Source: Bifidobacteriaceae bacterium
Lineage (GTDB): Bacteria > Actinomycetota > Actinomycetes > Actinomycetales > WQXJ01
Direction of reading: 5' to 3'
DNA length: 7,954 nucleotides
Assembly: GCA_031266115.1 (NCBI GenBank)
Contig: JAISBQ010000168.1
Location: 1 to 7,954, forward strand
The notes beneath the pieces are model-generated. The model saw nothing but the letters and a program-made list of their open reading frames with translations. It was not told the DNA's origin and ran no database searches. The first letter of the stretch is position 1. Each line of letters opens with the position of its first letter. Below, in pieces: positions 1 to 6,202 of the stretch. The translations under genes and the position numbers were made by a program.

Positions 1-930
1 GGCGATCGCGGGGGGGACACGCGGGATGCGGTGGATGAGGCGGTATCCGCGGGGCGAAACGGGGGAGTCGAGGTCCGCTGTCGATTCGGTGAGGCCAAGC
101 ACCCGCGCCGGGGCATTGAGTTCGAGCAGCGCGGCCTGGTCTGTGGCACGCAGGGCCGTGAGGGTCGCGGCGACAGACTCCGGGGTTGGGACTCCAGCGA
201 GATAGTCCTGGACCAGCAGGCGCCGGTCGAGGGCGACACCCGAGATCAGTTCCTCGAACTGGAGGTGGAGGAGGCGCCCCTCGGTGCCGAGTTCCAGAAC
301 CATGGAGTCGATCTCGTCGGCGATTCGACCCACCATCTCGGATCGCTGTGCCACCTGGGCGACGTCCCGGACGGTGACCAGGTCCTCGACTTCGAGGGCG
401 GACAGGGTTCCGGAGACCTCGTCAAGCCTGTCGCGGTAGCGCTCCAAGGTGGCGAGGGCTTGTTTGGCGCGCGAGGCGATCTCGTCGGTGTCCTCTAACA
501 CATGGCGCAGGCCCGCGGCGAAGATCGCCACAGTGTGCATCGACTGGCTGACCGAGATGGTGGGTAGGCCGGTCTGTTTGGCGACCCGTTCGGCCGTCCG
601 GTGGCGGGTGCCCGATTCGCTGGTCGCGATCCGGGAATCCGGCAGGAGCTGAACCCCGGCTCGCACAATCCGGTCGGTGGCACGGTCAATCACCACGGCG
701 CCATCCATCTTGGCGAGTTCACGCAGCCGCGGCGCGGAAAACTGGACGTCCAGCACGAACCCGCCGGAACTCATCGCGGCCACCGTCTCGTTGAACCCGA
801 GCACCACAAGGGCCCCGGTGCGCCCGCGCAGCACGCGATCAAGCCCGTCACGCAGCTCGGTGCCCGGAGCCACCGAGACAAGCGTGGCGCGCATCAACTC
901 TTCGGGTGCGGCATCAGACCGCTGGTCCAT
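1..930 (-). CDS. disA: DNA integrity scanning protein DisA, diadenylate cyclase (3' end cut off)
   Basis: DisA condenses two ATP into cyclic di-AMP and slows this activity when its helix-hairpin-helix (HhH) tail meets branched DNA. The visible 310 codons stay open to the left edge; the usual length is about 350-360 aa, so only part of the HhH tail is missing. The N-terminal DAC domain shows the hallmark DGA at residues 76-78 (MDGAVVID) and the RHR motif at 109-111 (GTRHRTAERVA), preceded by GALVVLG at 39-45. A long helical linker follows from about residue 145. The ATG at 930 is preceded by AAGGGG at 938-943 with a 7-nt spacer, which supports this start. Upstream on the same strand are a toxin-antitoxin pair and then radA, its usual partner; RadA is known to restrain DisA cyclase activity in other bacteria. 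Identification is by motif recognition and is very secure. Confidence 0.96.
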   Translation of the reverse strand, partial: MDQRSDAAPEELMRATLVSVAPGTELRDGLDRVLRGRTGALVVLGFNETVAAMSSGGFVLDVQFSAPRLRELAKMDGAVVIDRATDRIVRAGVQLLPDSRIATSESGTRHRTAERVAKQTGLPTISVSQSMHTVAIFAAGLRHVLEDTDEIASRAKQALATLERYRDRLDEVSGTLSALEVEDLVTVRDVAQVAQRSEMVGRIADEIDSMVLELGTEGRLLHLQFEELISGVALDRRLLVQDYLAGVPTPESVAATLTALRATDQAALLELNAPARVLGLTESTADLDSPVSPRGYRLIHRIPRVPPAIA

Positions 931-937
931 AGACAGG

Positions 938-970
938 CCCCTTATCAGCACGACAATCGCCTGAATTCTA
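938..970 (-). promoter_or_regulatory. Candidate disA -10 box and Shine-Dalgarno
   Basis: The 123-bp gap between the toxin gene and disA contains TAGAAT (minus strand, 970-965), an AT-rich hexamer that stands out in this GC-rich DNA and fits an actinobacterial -10 box. AAGGGG lies at 943-938, 7 nt before the ATG. I see no convincing -35 at 17-19 nt. This suggests disA has a leadered transcript of its own, independent of radA. The -10 assignment is inference. Confidence 0.4.
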
Positions 971-1053
971 GCGGGGCCCGACTGGCGACGCAGTTCACCG
1001 CCCAGGGCACATGCTGCGGGCCGCTCTTGCTGCTGGGTGGCAATGCGAGCATG

Positions 1054-1482
1054 TCACCGGATATCGGGCGGGAGGACGGAGATGACCGGAGTGAGGTGTG
1101 ACAGTCCGGCGAAGTCGACAGGGTTGGTGGTGTAAAGGGGGAGGCCATGCGCCGCCGCTGTCGCCGCGATCATGAGGTCTGCCACTCGGCGTCGTGGGGT
1201 GCGGCCCAGATCCTTGAGCACCGCAGATGCCTGGCCATAGAGCCGGGCAGCTCCGGCGTCGAAGGGCAATGGATCGAAGTCCGCCTCTGCTCGCTGGAGA
1301 ATGTCCAGTCGACGAGCCCGCTCAGCACCGTCATCTAGGGGAACAAGGTGGACGCCCGCCGACAGTTCCGCCAGCGTGACGGCGGTGATCGCCATCTCGT
1401 CTGGCAGGTCAGCGGGATTGATCCATCGGCGCGAGATGAGGATGTTCGTGTCGAGGACGCCGCGTGGGTGCTCACCGGTCAT
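1054..1482 (-). CDS. PIN-domain toxin, VapC-type ribonuclease
   Basis: PIN-domain toxins are Mg2+-dependent endoribonucleases that cut tRNA, rRNA or mRNA when not bound by their antitoxin. This 142-aa protein has the expected acidic set: Asp11 in GVLDTNILI, Glu39 in TLAELSAGV, Asp102 in ADLMIAATA, and Asp123 after the TTN of YTTNPVDF. The full single-domain fold fits in the usual 130-145 aa and nothing looks broken. I chose the ATG at 1482: it overlaps the antitoxin stop by 11 bp, the standard arrangement for coupled toxin-antitoxin genes, and the conserved first strand begins eight residues later. The longer reading from 1521 would add 13 residues inside the antitoxin gene. The RNA target cannot be read from sequence. 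It lies directly upstream of disA on the same strand. Confidence 0.9.
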   Translation of the reverse strand: MTGEHPRGVLDTNILISRRWINPADLPDEMAITAVTLAELSAGVHLVPLDDGAERARRLDILQRAEADFDPLPFDAGAARLYGQASAVLKDLGRTPRRRVADLMIAATAAAHGLPLYTTNPVDFAGLSHLTPVISVLPPDIR

Positions 1483-1735
1483 ATGGATCGTCCATGTCGG
1501 CAGTGAGGTAGTCCGCTGCATCGTCGCGGAATTGCTTCAGGTCGGGGTTGGCGGCGTATCGGGAAGACTCGGCGAACTGGGCCCGCGTCACGAAGCGCCG
1601 CCGCAGCGGGATCAGCTGTCCCATTGGTCTGCTGTCTCGCGTCACGATGAAGCTGGTTCCGGCTTCCACCGCGTCCATGATGGCCTTCGACTTCAGGCGA
1701 AGGTCGCGTTGACTAATCTGTCTGGGGTCGCTCAC
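1472..1735 (-). CDS. Antitoxin, Phd/YefM family (VapB role)
   Basis: This 87-aa protein neutralises the adjacent PIN toxin and normally autoregulates the operon. The N-terminal half is a typical Phd/YefM DNA-binding domain: ISQRDLRLKSKAIMDAVEAG (residues 7-26), then SFIVTRDSRPMGQLIPL. The C-terminal part (about 50-87), rich in Asp, Arg and Tyr, is the expected disordered toxin-binding tail. The start is GTG at 1735. No Shine-Dalgarno is evident, but TACACT lies exactly 7 nt upstream, so the mRNA may be leaderless. It begins 42 bp after the radA stop, so radA read-through is also possible. Phd/YefM antitoxins paired with PIN toxins are common in actinobacteria. Confidence 0.88.
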   Translation of the reverse strand: MSDPRQISQRDLRLKSKAIMDAVEAGTSFIVTRDSRPMGQLIPLRRRFVTRAQFAESSRYAANPDLKQFRDDAADYLTADMDDPYDR

Positions 1736-1742
1736 GCCAGCC

Positions 1743-1774
1743 AGTGTACCTGCGGTGCTACTGGGTGCTACTGG
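1743..1774 (-). promoter_or_regulatory. Candidate vapBC promoter/operator
   Basis: Reading the minus strand, TACACT (1748-1743) ends 7 nt before the GTG start, the spacing of a leaderless actinobacterial -10 box. Immediately upstream are two abutting copies of CCAGTAGCAC (1774-1765 and 1764-1755), covering where a -35 or a repressor would sit. Toxin-antitoxin complexes usually repress their own promoter, so this repeat is a reasonable operator candidate. The repeat is seen; the role is inferred. Confidence 0.45.
1755..1774. repeat. Perfect tandem decamer GTGCTACTGG x2
   Basis: Two exact head-to-tail copies of GTGCTACTGG (plus strand) fill about half of the 42-bp gap between radA and the antitoxin gene. 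The radA stop codon begins 3 bp beyond the second copy. No further copy is seen in the window. Confidence 0.85.
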
Positions 1775-1777
1775 GCG

Positions 1778-3193
1778 TCACAGTTGACTAGCGGTGACCG
1801 CGCTGGCGGTCGCCGCTGCCAGGTCGGTCACTTCGACCAGTTTCAGGATGGGGGCGGTGCCGGAGTCCCGCCCCAGTGCGGCGGATGTCCCCGCGGGGAC
1901 GATGGCGCGCGCTAGGCCAAGGCGCGCAGCCTCGGCCACTCGCCGCGCGATCCCCGGAACAGCGCGCACCTCACCGCCGAGGCCCACCTCTCCGATCACG
2001 GCGAGGCCCTGGTCTACGGGTGTGTCCCAATGCGCGCTGGCGCAGGCCACAGCGATGGCGAGATCCAGCCCGGGCTCCACCACGCGCGCTCCGCCCACGG
2101 TGGACACGTAGACATCCTGGGTCGCGAGGGCCATCTTGGCCCGGCGTTGGAGCACGGCCAACACCATGGCGAGGCGGGACGAATCGACGCCGCTGGTGGC
2201 ACGGCGGGGACTGGGCAGCGCCGACGGCCCAACTAGCGCCTGCACCTCGACTGCGAGCGGTCGGCGTCCCTCGAGCGTCACTCCGACCACGGAGCCGGGC
2301 ACCGGCATGCCTCCCGGTTGGGTGAATAGCCCGGAGGGGTCCACCACTTGCCTGAGGCCCGTTTCTCCCAACTCGAAGCACCCCACCTCGTCCGCTGATC
2401 CGTACCGGTTCTTGCTGGCGCGCAGCATGCGCAACGCGCCCTTGGCGTCACCCTCGAACGAGCACACGACGTCCACGAGGTGTTCCAATGTGCGCGGCCC
2501 GGCCACCGAGCCGTCCTTGGTGACGTGGCCCACGAGGACAACCGCCGTGGTACGAGCCTTTGCCTGGGCCACCAACGCCCCGGTCACCCCGCGCACGTGT
2601 GCGACGCCGCCGGCCACCCCCTCGATTTCGTCCGCGCTGAGGGTTTGGACGGAATCCACAAACACCAGGCTGGGCGCCACGGCGTCCATGTGCCCGAGCA
2701 ATTCCCCGAGGTCGCCTGTCGCCACTAGGTAGAGCTGATCTGCCAGCGCCCCGATCCGCTCAGCCCGCAGCTTCACCTGAGCCGCCGATTCCTCGCCGGT
2801 CGCATAGAGCACCCGCCTGCCCTCACGAGCCGCCCGCGCGGCCACATCCAGCAGTAACGTGGACTTGCCGACACCGGGTTCCCCCGCTAGCAGGATCACC
2901 GACCCAGGGACGATGCCGCCCCCCAGCACCCGGTCGAACTCGCCAATTCCCGTGGTCCATGGCCGCACTGGGGCGGCGTCGATCGCGTCGATCCGTTCGG
3001 GTCCGCCGGACTGTGAGGAGACGAGCCGCAGCCGTCCCGGCCCGCCGGTCGTGGCGGACGCGCCGTGCAGGGAAGCCGGCTCGGCCAGGCTCCCCCATCC
3101 GCCGCACCGACTGCATCGCCCCGCCCACTTCGGAGTGCTCCAGCCGCACTCCACACACTCGAATTCCGTCTTGCGTGATGTCGTTCTTGCCAT
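1778..3193 (-). CDS. radA: DNA repair protein RadA (Sms)
   Basis: RadA is a RecA-like ATPase that drives branch migration and D-loop extension during recombinational repair. The 471-aa product matches family length (about 450-480). In order: a C4 zinc finger (Cys13, Cys16, Cys27, Cys30), a RecA-type core with Walker A GEPGVGKST at 104-112 and Walker B LVFVDS at 176-181, the RadA signature KNRYG at 261-265, then a Lon-protease-like C-terminal domain from about 300. All key residues are intact. I chose ATG 3193: six residues later the conserved zinc-finger region begins, and TAGCGT lies 7 nt upstream, matching a leaderless start. An ATG at 3223 is in frame, but the extra residues are unlike RadA, as is the open frame running further up to 3760. 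A toxin-antitoxin pair and disA follow on the same strand. Confidence 0.96.
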   Translation of the reverse strand: MARTTSRKTEFECVECGWSTPKWAGRCSRCGGWGSLAEPASLHGASATTGGPGRLRLVSSQSGGPERIDAIDAAPVRPWTTGIGEFDRVLGGGIVPGSVILLAGEPGVGKSTLLLDVAARAAREGRRVLYATGEESAAQVKLRAERIGALADQLYLVATGDLGELLGHMDAVAPSLVFVDSVQTLSADEIEGVAGGVAHVRGVTGALVAQAKARTTAVVLVGHVTKDGSVAGPRTLEHLVDVVCSFEGDAKGALRMLRASKNRYGSADEVGCFELGETGLRQVVDPSGLFTQPGGMPVPGSVVGVTLEGRRPLAVEVQALVGPSALPSPRRATSGVDSSRLAMVLAVLQRRAKMALATQDVYVSTVGGARVVEPGLDLAIAVACASAHWDTPVDQGLAVIGEVGLGGEVRAVPGIARRVAEAARLGLARAIVPAGTSAALGRDSGTAPILKLVEVTDLAAATASAVTASQL

Positions 3194-3200
3194 GGTGGAC

Positions 3201-3206
3201 ACGCTA
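3201..3206 (-). promoter_or_regulatory. Candidate leaderless -10 box of radA
   Basis: TAGCGT on the minus strand ends 7 nt before the radA ATG at 3193, and there is no Shine-Dalgarno. The same hexamer lies 6 nt before the hydrolase start. No clear -35 is visible. This supports start 3193 over 3223. Confidence 0.4.
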
Positions 3207-3351
3207 GAACCGAGGTCCGACATTGACGGGGTGTCCGTGTGGCTGTGCGGCTGTCGGAGCTCGCTGGCCCCTGGGCAGCCACGGACGGCGCCGCTGGAGG
3301 AAGCCTCCTGAAATGCGCAAGCGCCGCTGGCAGCGCCTGGCAGTCGCAGTG

Positions 3352-3414
3352 CGTCGAGTTTCACCTTCGCGGGCTGAAACCGGCCGATCCGGCCCCAAAA
3401 CCTGAAACTCGACG
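3352..3414. repeat. Perfect 12-bp inverted repeat with nested hairpin
   Basis: CGTCGAGTTTCA (3352-3363) is exactly mirrored by TGAAACTCGACG (3403-3414), with a 39-nt spacer. Inside lies a second perfect stem, GGCCG-ATC-CGGCC (3382-3394). A further TGAAAC at 3375-3380 sits close to the inner end of the left arm. There is no run of T after either arm, so it is not a standard intrinsic terminator. It starts 94 bp beyond the hydrolase stop codon (minus strand) and lies about 160 bp before radA. It could be a terminator-like structure, a two-site operator, or a small palindromic element. Confidence 0.75.
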
Positions 3415-3509
3415 ATGATGGGGGTGCGACGGGGGTGCGGAAGGAACGCTTGGCGTCATGTCCGATCCGACTCTTGCCCGTCGCGGTGAGCCCGAGGGCC
3501 CCGCGAAGC

Positions 3510-4370
3510 TCAACGCAGCGGCGTGGATGGCGCGTGCCGGGAGAGGATCGCCGCGGCGATCTCGGCGAGCTGGGTTGAACCTCGACGGAAGTAGTCGGAA
3601 TGCCCGGTGCCCGGGTCGGTCGCGAGGAGCCTGGCGCCGAACCCCGCCGACGCAGGGTCCGCCCCAAATCCCCCACCAAACAGGTCCAGGGCGGCGCACA
3701 GGCGAATCGGATCCACGCCGCCGCGCGCGGCAAAGATGGTGGCCGCGGTCGCGAGGTCACGGGCTTGGTTCACCATCACCCCGGGGCTTCCCAGCATGAT
3801 CAGCGAATCCGGATCGGCTTTGACCAGGGCTGACGCGCACACCAGCGTCCCGTACGAATGGCAGACCCATGTCACATGGGCATCGGGGTACATCCGCACC
3901 ATGACCTCCTGAAACGCGACGAGGTTGGCCGCCCCTTCGCGCATCGGCCCGGCCCCCAGTGCCTCGACGTTGTTGGCTGGCGTGAGGTATCCAAGCCACG
4001 CCACCACCGCGACACGCTGGTCGGTCACGTCAGCCAACGCGTCGGACAGTGCGGCGGCGCGAGCGGGGAGCGACTCAGGGTCCCCAGCGTCGAACGCGGC
4101 TGCGCGAACCCCAACGCCTGGCACCACCACGACGATCCTTTCGGCCTCATCGAGGCGACCGACCGCGGTCACCCGAAGGGCATCATCGGACGCTGGGCTC
4201 AACAACGATGGCCACGAGGCGAGGGCATACACCGCGGTCGGTGCCTGGGTGGGACCTGTGGCGATGGCGTCCGCGCGCTCGGCGGCGAGGTGAGCAAACG
4301 GTCCGCAGGTCAGGGTCATGACGAACGCCACAGCCATGGCCGCGCGGTGAACCCGGTGCCATCGAAACAT
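3510..4370 (-). CDS. Exported alpha/beta hydrolase, DUF1023-like
   Basis: A 286-aa protein resembling the actinobacterial DUF1023 (PF06259) alpha/beta hydrolases, whose substrates are mostly unknown. The N-terminus looks like a signal peptide or anchor: basic start MFRWHRVHR, hydrophobic stretch about 12-29, then AAERADA. The beta strand IVVVVPGVGV (79-88) leads to the fold; the nucleophile elbow is VCHSYGT with Ser172, then LGSPGV at 193-198. Asp220 (GGVDPIR) and His257 (GTGHSDYFRRGS) are my candidates for the rest of the triad. The elbow has Cys170 where the family usually has Gly (GHSYG). ATG 4370 lacks a Shine-Dalgarno but has TAGCGT 6 nt upstream. It follows the response regulator by 157 bp and probably has its own promoter. 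Family assignment is by motif memory; the function is open. Confidence 0.8.
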   Translation of the reverse strand: MFRWHRVHRAAMAVAFVMTLTCGPFAHLAAERADAIATGPTQAPTAVYALASWPSLLSPASDDALRVTAVGRLDEAERIVVVVPGVGVRAAAFDAGDPESLPARAAALSDALADVTDQRVAVVAWLGYLTPANNVEALGAGPMREGAANLVAFQEVMVRMYPDAHVTWVCHSYGTLVCASALVKADPDSLIMLGSPGVMVNQARDLATAATIFAARGGVDPIRLCAALDLFGGGFGADPASAGFGARLLATDPGTGHSDYFRRGSTQLAEIAAAILSRHAPSTPLR

Positions 4371-4376
4371 ACGGCG

Positions 4377-4382
4377 ACGCTA
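4377..4382 (-). promoter_or_regulatory. Candidate leaderless -10 box of the hydrolase gene
   Basis: TAGCGT on the minus strand ends 6 nt before ATG 4370, and no Shine-Dalgarno is present. TTGACC occurs at 4398-4393 but only 10 nt upstream of this box, too near for a standard -35. Weak evidence alone; it gains weight from the same pattern at other starts here. Confidence 0.35.
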
Positions 4383-4429
4383 TGAAGATGCAGGTCAAAC
4401 CCGCATCGCCGCAGAGCGTGAACATCGGA

Positions 4430-4517
4430 ATCACTCCCCCGGCCGAGGGGGACGAGGAACAGTTCGACAGCGATGTTACGTTGGGCATGTATCACTCCCC
4501 GGCCGAGAGGGACGAGG
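4430..4517. repeat. Pair of 27/28-bp direct repeats, each foldable
   Basis: Copy 1 (4430-4457) and copy 2 (4491-4517) share ATCACTCCCC, then GGCCGAG, then GGGACGAGG, differing by one extra C and one G/A change. Starts are 61 bp apart. On the minus strand copy 1 folds into a 6-bp stem (TCCCCC/GGGGGA, 6-nt loop); copy 2 folds less well (5 bp with one G-U). Copy 2 begins about 11 nt past the response-regulator stop. They could act as a double terminator for the two-component operon, though no T-run follows, or be a duplicated protein-binding site. Confidence 0.75.
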
Positions 4518-4527
4518 TCTACACCGC

Positions 4528-5196
4528 CTACACCACGCCGTTCTCGTAGGCGAACACCACGGCTTGGGTGCGGTCGCGGGCGCCGAGCTTGGCGAGCAGG
4601 TGACCCACGTGGGTCTTGACCGTCTGCTCCGACAGATACAGGCGTTCGGCGATTTCGGCGTTCGATGCTCCTCGGGCCACCTCGCGCAACACGTCCATTT
4701 CCCGGGGTGTGACCTGGGCCAACACGGTGGGATTCGCCGTCCGGCCCTCACGGCGGCGGGTCGAGAACTCCGCGATCAGCCGCTTGGTCACCGACGGCGC
4801 GAGCAGCCCATCCCCCGCGTTGACCACACGGACCGCCTCGATCAACTCACGCGCGGACGCGCCCTTAAGCATGAACCCGCTCGCCCCGGAGGCAAGGGCC
4901 TCGTAGACGTAATCGTCGTGGTCGAATGTGGTGAGGATGAGGATTCGTGGCCGAGCGTCCGCGTCCGTCTTGGCCGCCGTGATCGACGCCGTCGCCTGAA
5001 GCCCGTCCATGTGCGGCATCCGGATATCCATGACGATGACGTCCGGGTTCACCTGCGCCGCGACATCCATCGCCTCGCGTCCATCGCCCGCAAATCCGAT
5101 CACGTCGATATCGGCGCATGAGGCGAGCAGCACCCCGATCCCGTCTCGGATCATCTCTTGATCGTCCGCGACAATCACGCGGATGGGTGTGCTCAT
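4528..5196 (-). CDS. Two-component response regulator, NarL/FixJ (LuxR-type) family
   Basis: A cytoplasmic 222-aa transcription factor switched by phosphorylation. The receiver domain (about 5-122) has the acidic pair Asp11-Asp12, phospho-acceptor Asp57 in VIVMDIRMPHMDG, the Thr at 89-90 in LILTTFD, and Lys111 in FMLKGAS. A LuxR-type helix-turn-helix fills about 160-222 (VTPREMDVLREVARGASNAE, then the recognition helix SEQTVKTHVGHLLAKLGARDR). All key residues are present. ATG 5196 overlaps the upstream stop as ATGA and has GAGGAG just upstream, indicating coupled translation with the preceding frame, which carries the displaced kinase end. Its partner should be the histidine kinase upstream, if still functional. 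The target genes cannot be told from sequence; the adjacent hydrolase is one candidate. Confidence 0.95.
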   Translation of the reverse strand: MSTPIRVIVADDQEMIRDGIGVLLASCADIDVIGFAGDGREAMDVAAQVNPDVIVMDIRMPHMDGLQATASITAAKTDADARPRILILTTFDHDDYVYEALASGASGFMLKGASARELIEAVRVVNAGDGLLAPSVTKRLIAEFSTRRREGRTANPTVLAQVTPREMDVLREVARGASNAEIAERLYLSEQTVKTHVGHLLAKLGARDRTQAVVFAYENGVV

Positions 5197-5363
5197 GCCG
5201 TCTCCTCAAGGGGCGTGGTGGGCTCGGTCCACTGCATTCCCACTGGCAGCACCGCTCTGATCGCGAAGCCGCCGTCTGGCGTGGGTCCGGCCTCCAACGA
5301 GCCGCCGACTGCGGTGACCCGCTCTCGCATCCCGGCCAGCCCGTACCCGGTGCCGAGTGTTGA
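5193..5363 (-). pseudogene. Displaced 3' end of the histidine kinase gene
   Basis: About 57 codons from STLGTGYG onward. GMRERV...GGSLEAGPTPDGGF matches the short DesK-type kinases, the type of the truncated kinase upstream, rather than the usual ending of sensor-domain kinases. Joined to that kinase's last residues (NAAPPGGTP), it would rebuild a normal-length ATP-binding domain. It is read in frame with the membrane protein and may still be translated. 'Pseudogene' is only one reading. Confidence 0.6.
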
Positions 5364-6164
5364 TCTCCTCGCCCTCGCTGTGACGGTCCTCTGGGTCCCC
5401 ACCGTCCTCGGTCTGTGCTCGTGAGGTACAGGGTCGGGCCCGTCAGACGCACACGGCGCGGCATCTGGTTCCGCGGTGCCGGCCAATCCCATCGGCGCTG
5501 TCCGGGGACCGGACACGCCCTGCCCGCAGATGCGGCGTCCCCCGAACCTCGCGGCCGCGGACTCGGCCGTGTCGGCAGGTTCGGCCTCGGTCTGGGACAC
5601 GGGCACCCTCGCGTAGTCATCCACGAGCGCGCTTGGGCTCACTGGGCGCCGCCGGTGCGGTCCACCAGGGCGGCCCGCTCGGCCAAGCATTCCCACGGCC
5701 GCCTTCGCCCACACCGGTCCCCACAGCGAAGCGAGGGGGAACAGGCCGACCGCGAGAATGTGGAGGACCAGCGCCGGGATCGACATCAGGAGCCAGGCGT
5801 AGGCCCGCCACGTCGCACGCGAACGCAGCACCGCCACCAACGTCTCACCGGCATTTCGTCCGCGAGGCGCCTTGGGGAACCGGATGGCAGGCGAGCGGCC
5901 GAGGAGCCACACGGACATCCGCAGGCTCCCGGCCGCCATCGTCCGTCCCAGGGGGAAGACCACCCGGCCGAGGTACCGGCCGGGTGCGAACACCATGGTG
6001 ACCGTAGTGACCAGGGTGATCGCCAGGTAGGCCAACGCGCCGATGGATAGCAGGAGGTGGCCGCCGAGCATCACCCACGGTCTCCACCAGCCGCGCCATG
6101 CCCGCGCCATCAAGCCACGGGTCTTGTCACCGGTCCCGTCTGTGGTGCTCAGGCCTGTGGTCAT
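5193..6164 (-). CDS. Sensor-like membrane protein fused to a kinase C-terminal fragment
   Basis: A chimeric-looking 323-aa reading frame. Residues 1-30 are cytoplasmic; hydrophobic stretches at about 31-60 and 122-153 flank a basic loop (LLGRSPAIRFPKAPRGR). This resembles the putative sensor domain (PF13796-like) that precedes many actinobacterial histidine kinases. Residues about 160-265 are low-complexity and polar, with no recognisable domain. Residues 269-308 (LGTGYGLAGMRERVTAVGGS and onward to the LPV at 306-308) are the G-box end of a DesK/NarL-type HATPase, with no His-box or N-box before them. The best start is ATG 6164, with GGAGGAA 6 nt upstream; a GTG at 6206 overlaps the upstream stop as GTGA. 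The stop overlaps the response-regulator start as ATGA. It may be a gene inserted into the kinase, or half of a split kinase. The sensor assignment is moderate; the kinase end is clear. Confidence 0.7.
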   Translation of the reverse strand: MTTGLSTTDGTGDKTRGLMARAWRGWWRPWVMLGGHLLLSIGALAYLAITLVTTVTMVFAPGRYLGRVVFPLGRTMAAGSLRMSVWLLGRSPAIRFPKAPRGRNAGETLVAVLRSRATWRAYAWLLMSIPALVLHILAVGLFPLASLWGPVWAKAAVGMLGRAGRPGGPHRRRPVSPSALVDDYARVPVSQTEAEPADTAESAAARFGGRRICGQGVSGPRTAPMGLAGTAEPDAAPCASDGPDPVPHEHRPRTVGTQRTVTARARRSTLGTGYGLAGMRERVTAVGGSLEAGPTPDGGFAIRAVLPVGMQWTEPTTPLEETA

Positions 6165-6177
6165 CGTCAGTTCCTCC
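6164..6177 (-). promoter_or_regulatory. Strong ribosome binding site that sets the membrane-protein start
   Basis: GGAGGAA (6177-6171, minus strand) stands 6 nt before ATG 6164. This is one of the best Shine-Dalgarno sites in the window and argues that the membrane protein starts at 6164, not at GTG 6206. It lies inside the segment that interrupts the kinase. Confidence 0.7.
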
Positions 6178-6202
6178 ACGGCGGGCTCGCCGCCGGTGGC
6201 GG

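Larger units (their letters stand above)
3194..3509. other. 316-bp non-coding gap between hydrolase and radA
   Basis: I see no convincing gene here on either strand. The gap holds the candidate radA -10 box (3201-3206), a small GGAGG-AAG-CCTCC hairpin (3296-3308), two CTGGCAG copies near 3327-3343, the 12-bp inverted repeat at 3352-3414 with a nested hairpin, and GGGGGTGCG twice (3420-3428, 3431-3439). A plus-strand ATG at 3458 opens a frame, but that frame soon runs antisense to the hydrolase gene and its composition does not look like a real protein. Confidence 0.6.

Noticed and set aside
31..1101. Plus-strand frames opposite disA and the toxin gene
   Set aside because: Antisense shadows of clearly identified genes, with no motif of their own.
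1483..1521. Longer toxin start adding 13 residues
   Set aside because: Would lengthen the overlap with the antitoxin gene; the shorter start fits PIN toxins, which begin a few residues before the first catalytic Asp.
3352..3414. Intrinsic terminator for the hydrolase gene
   Set aside because: Long 39-nt centre and no T-run after either arm, so the label is not justified from sequence alone.
3194..3760. N-terminal extension of the radA frame by up to 189 residues
   Set aside because: The frame stays open by GC bias, overlaps the hydrolase gene on the same strand, and encodes Arg/Pro/Ser-rich sequence unlike RadA, which begins just before its zinc finger.
4183..4488. Minus-strand frame beginning between the response regulator and the hydrolase
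   Set aside because: Mostly runs out of frame through the hydrolase gene; no good ribosome site or recognisable domain.
5415..6050. Long plus-strand frame opposite the membrane protein
   Set aside because: His/Arg/Pro-rich composition typical of an antisense shadow; the minus frame has membrane segments and a strong ribosome site.
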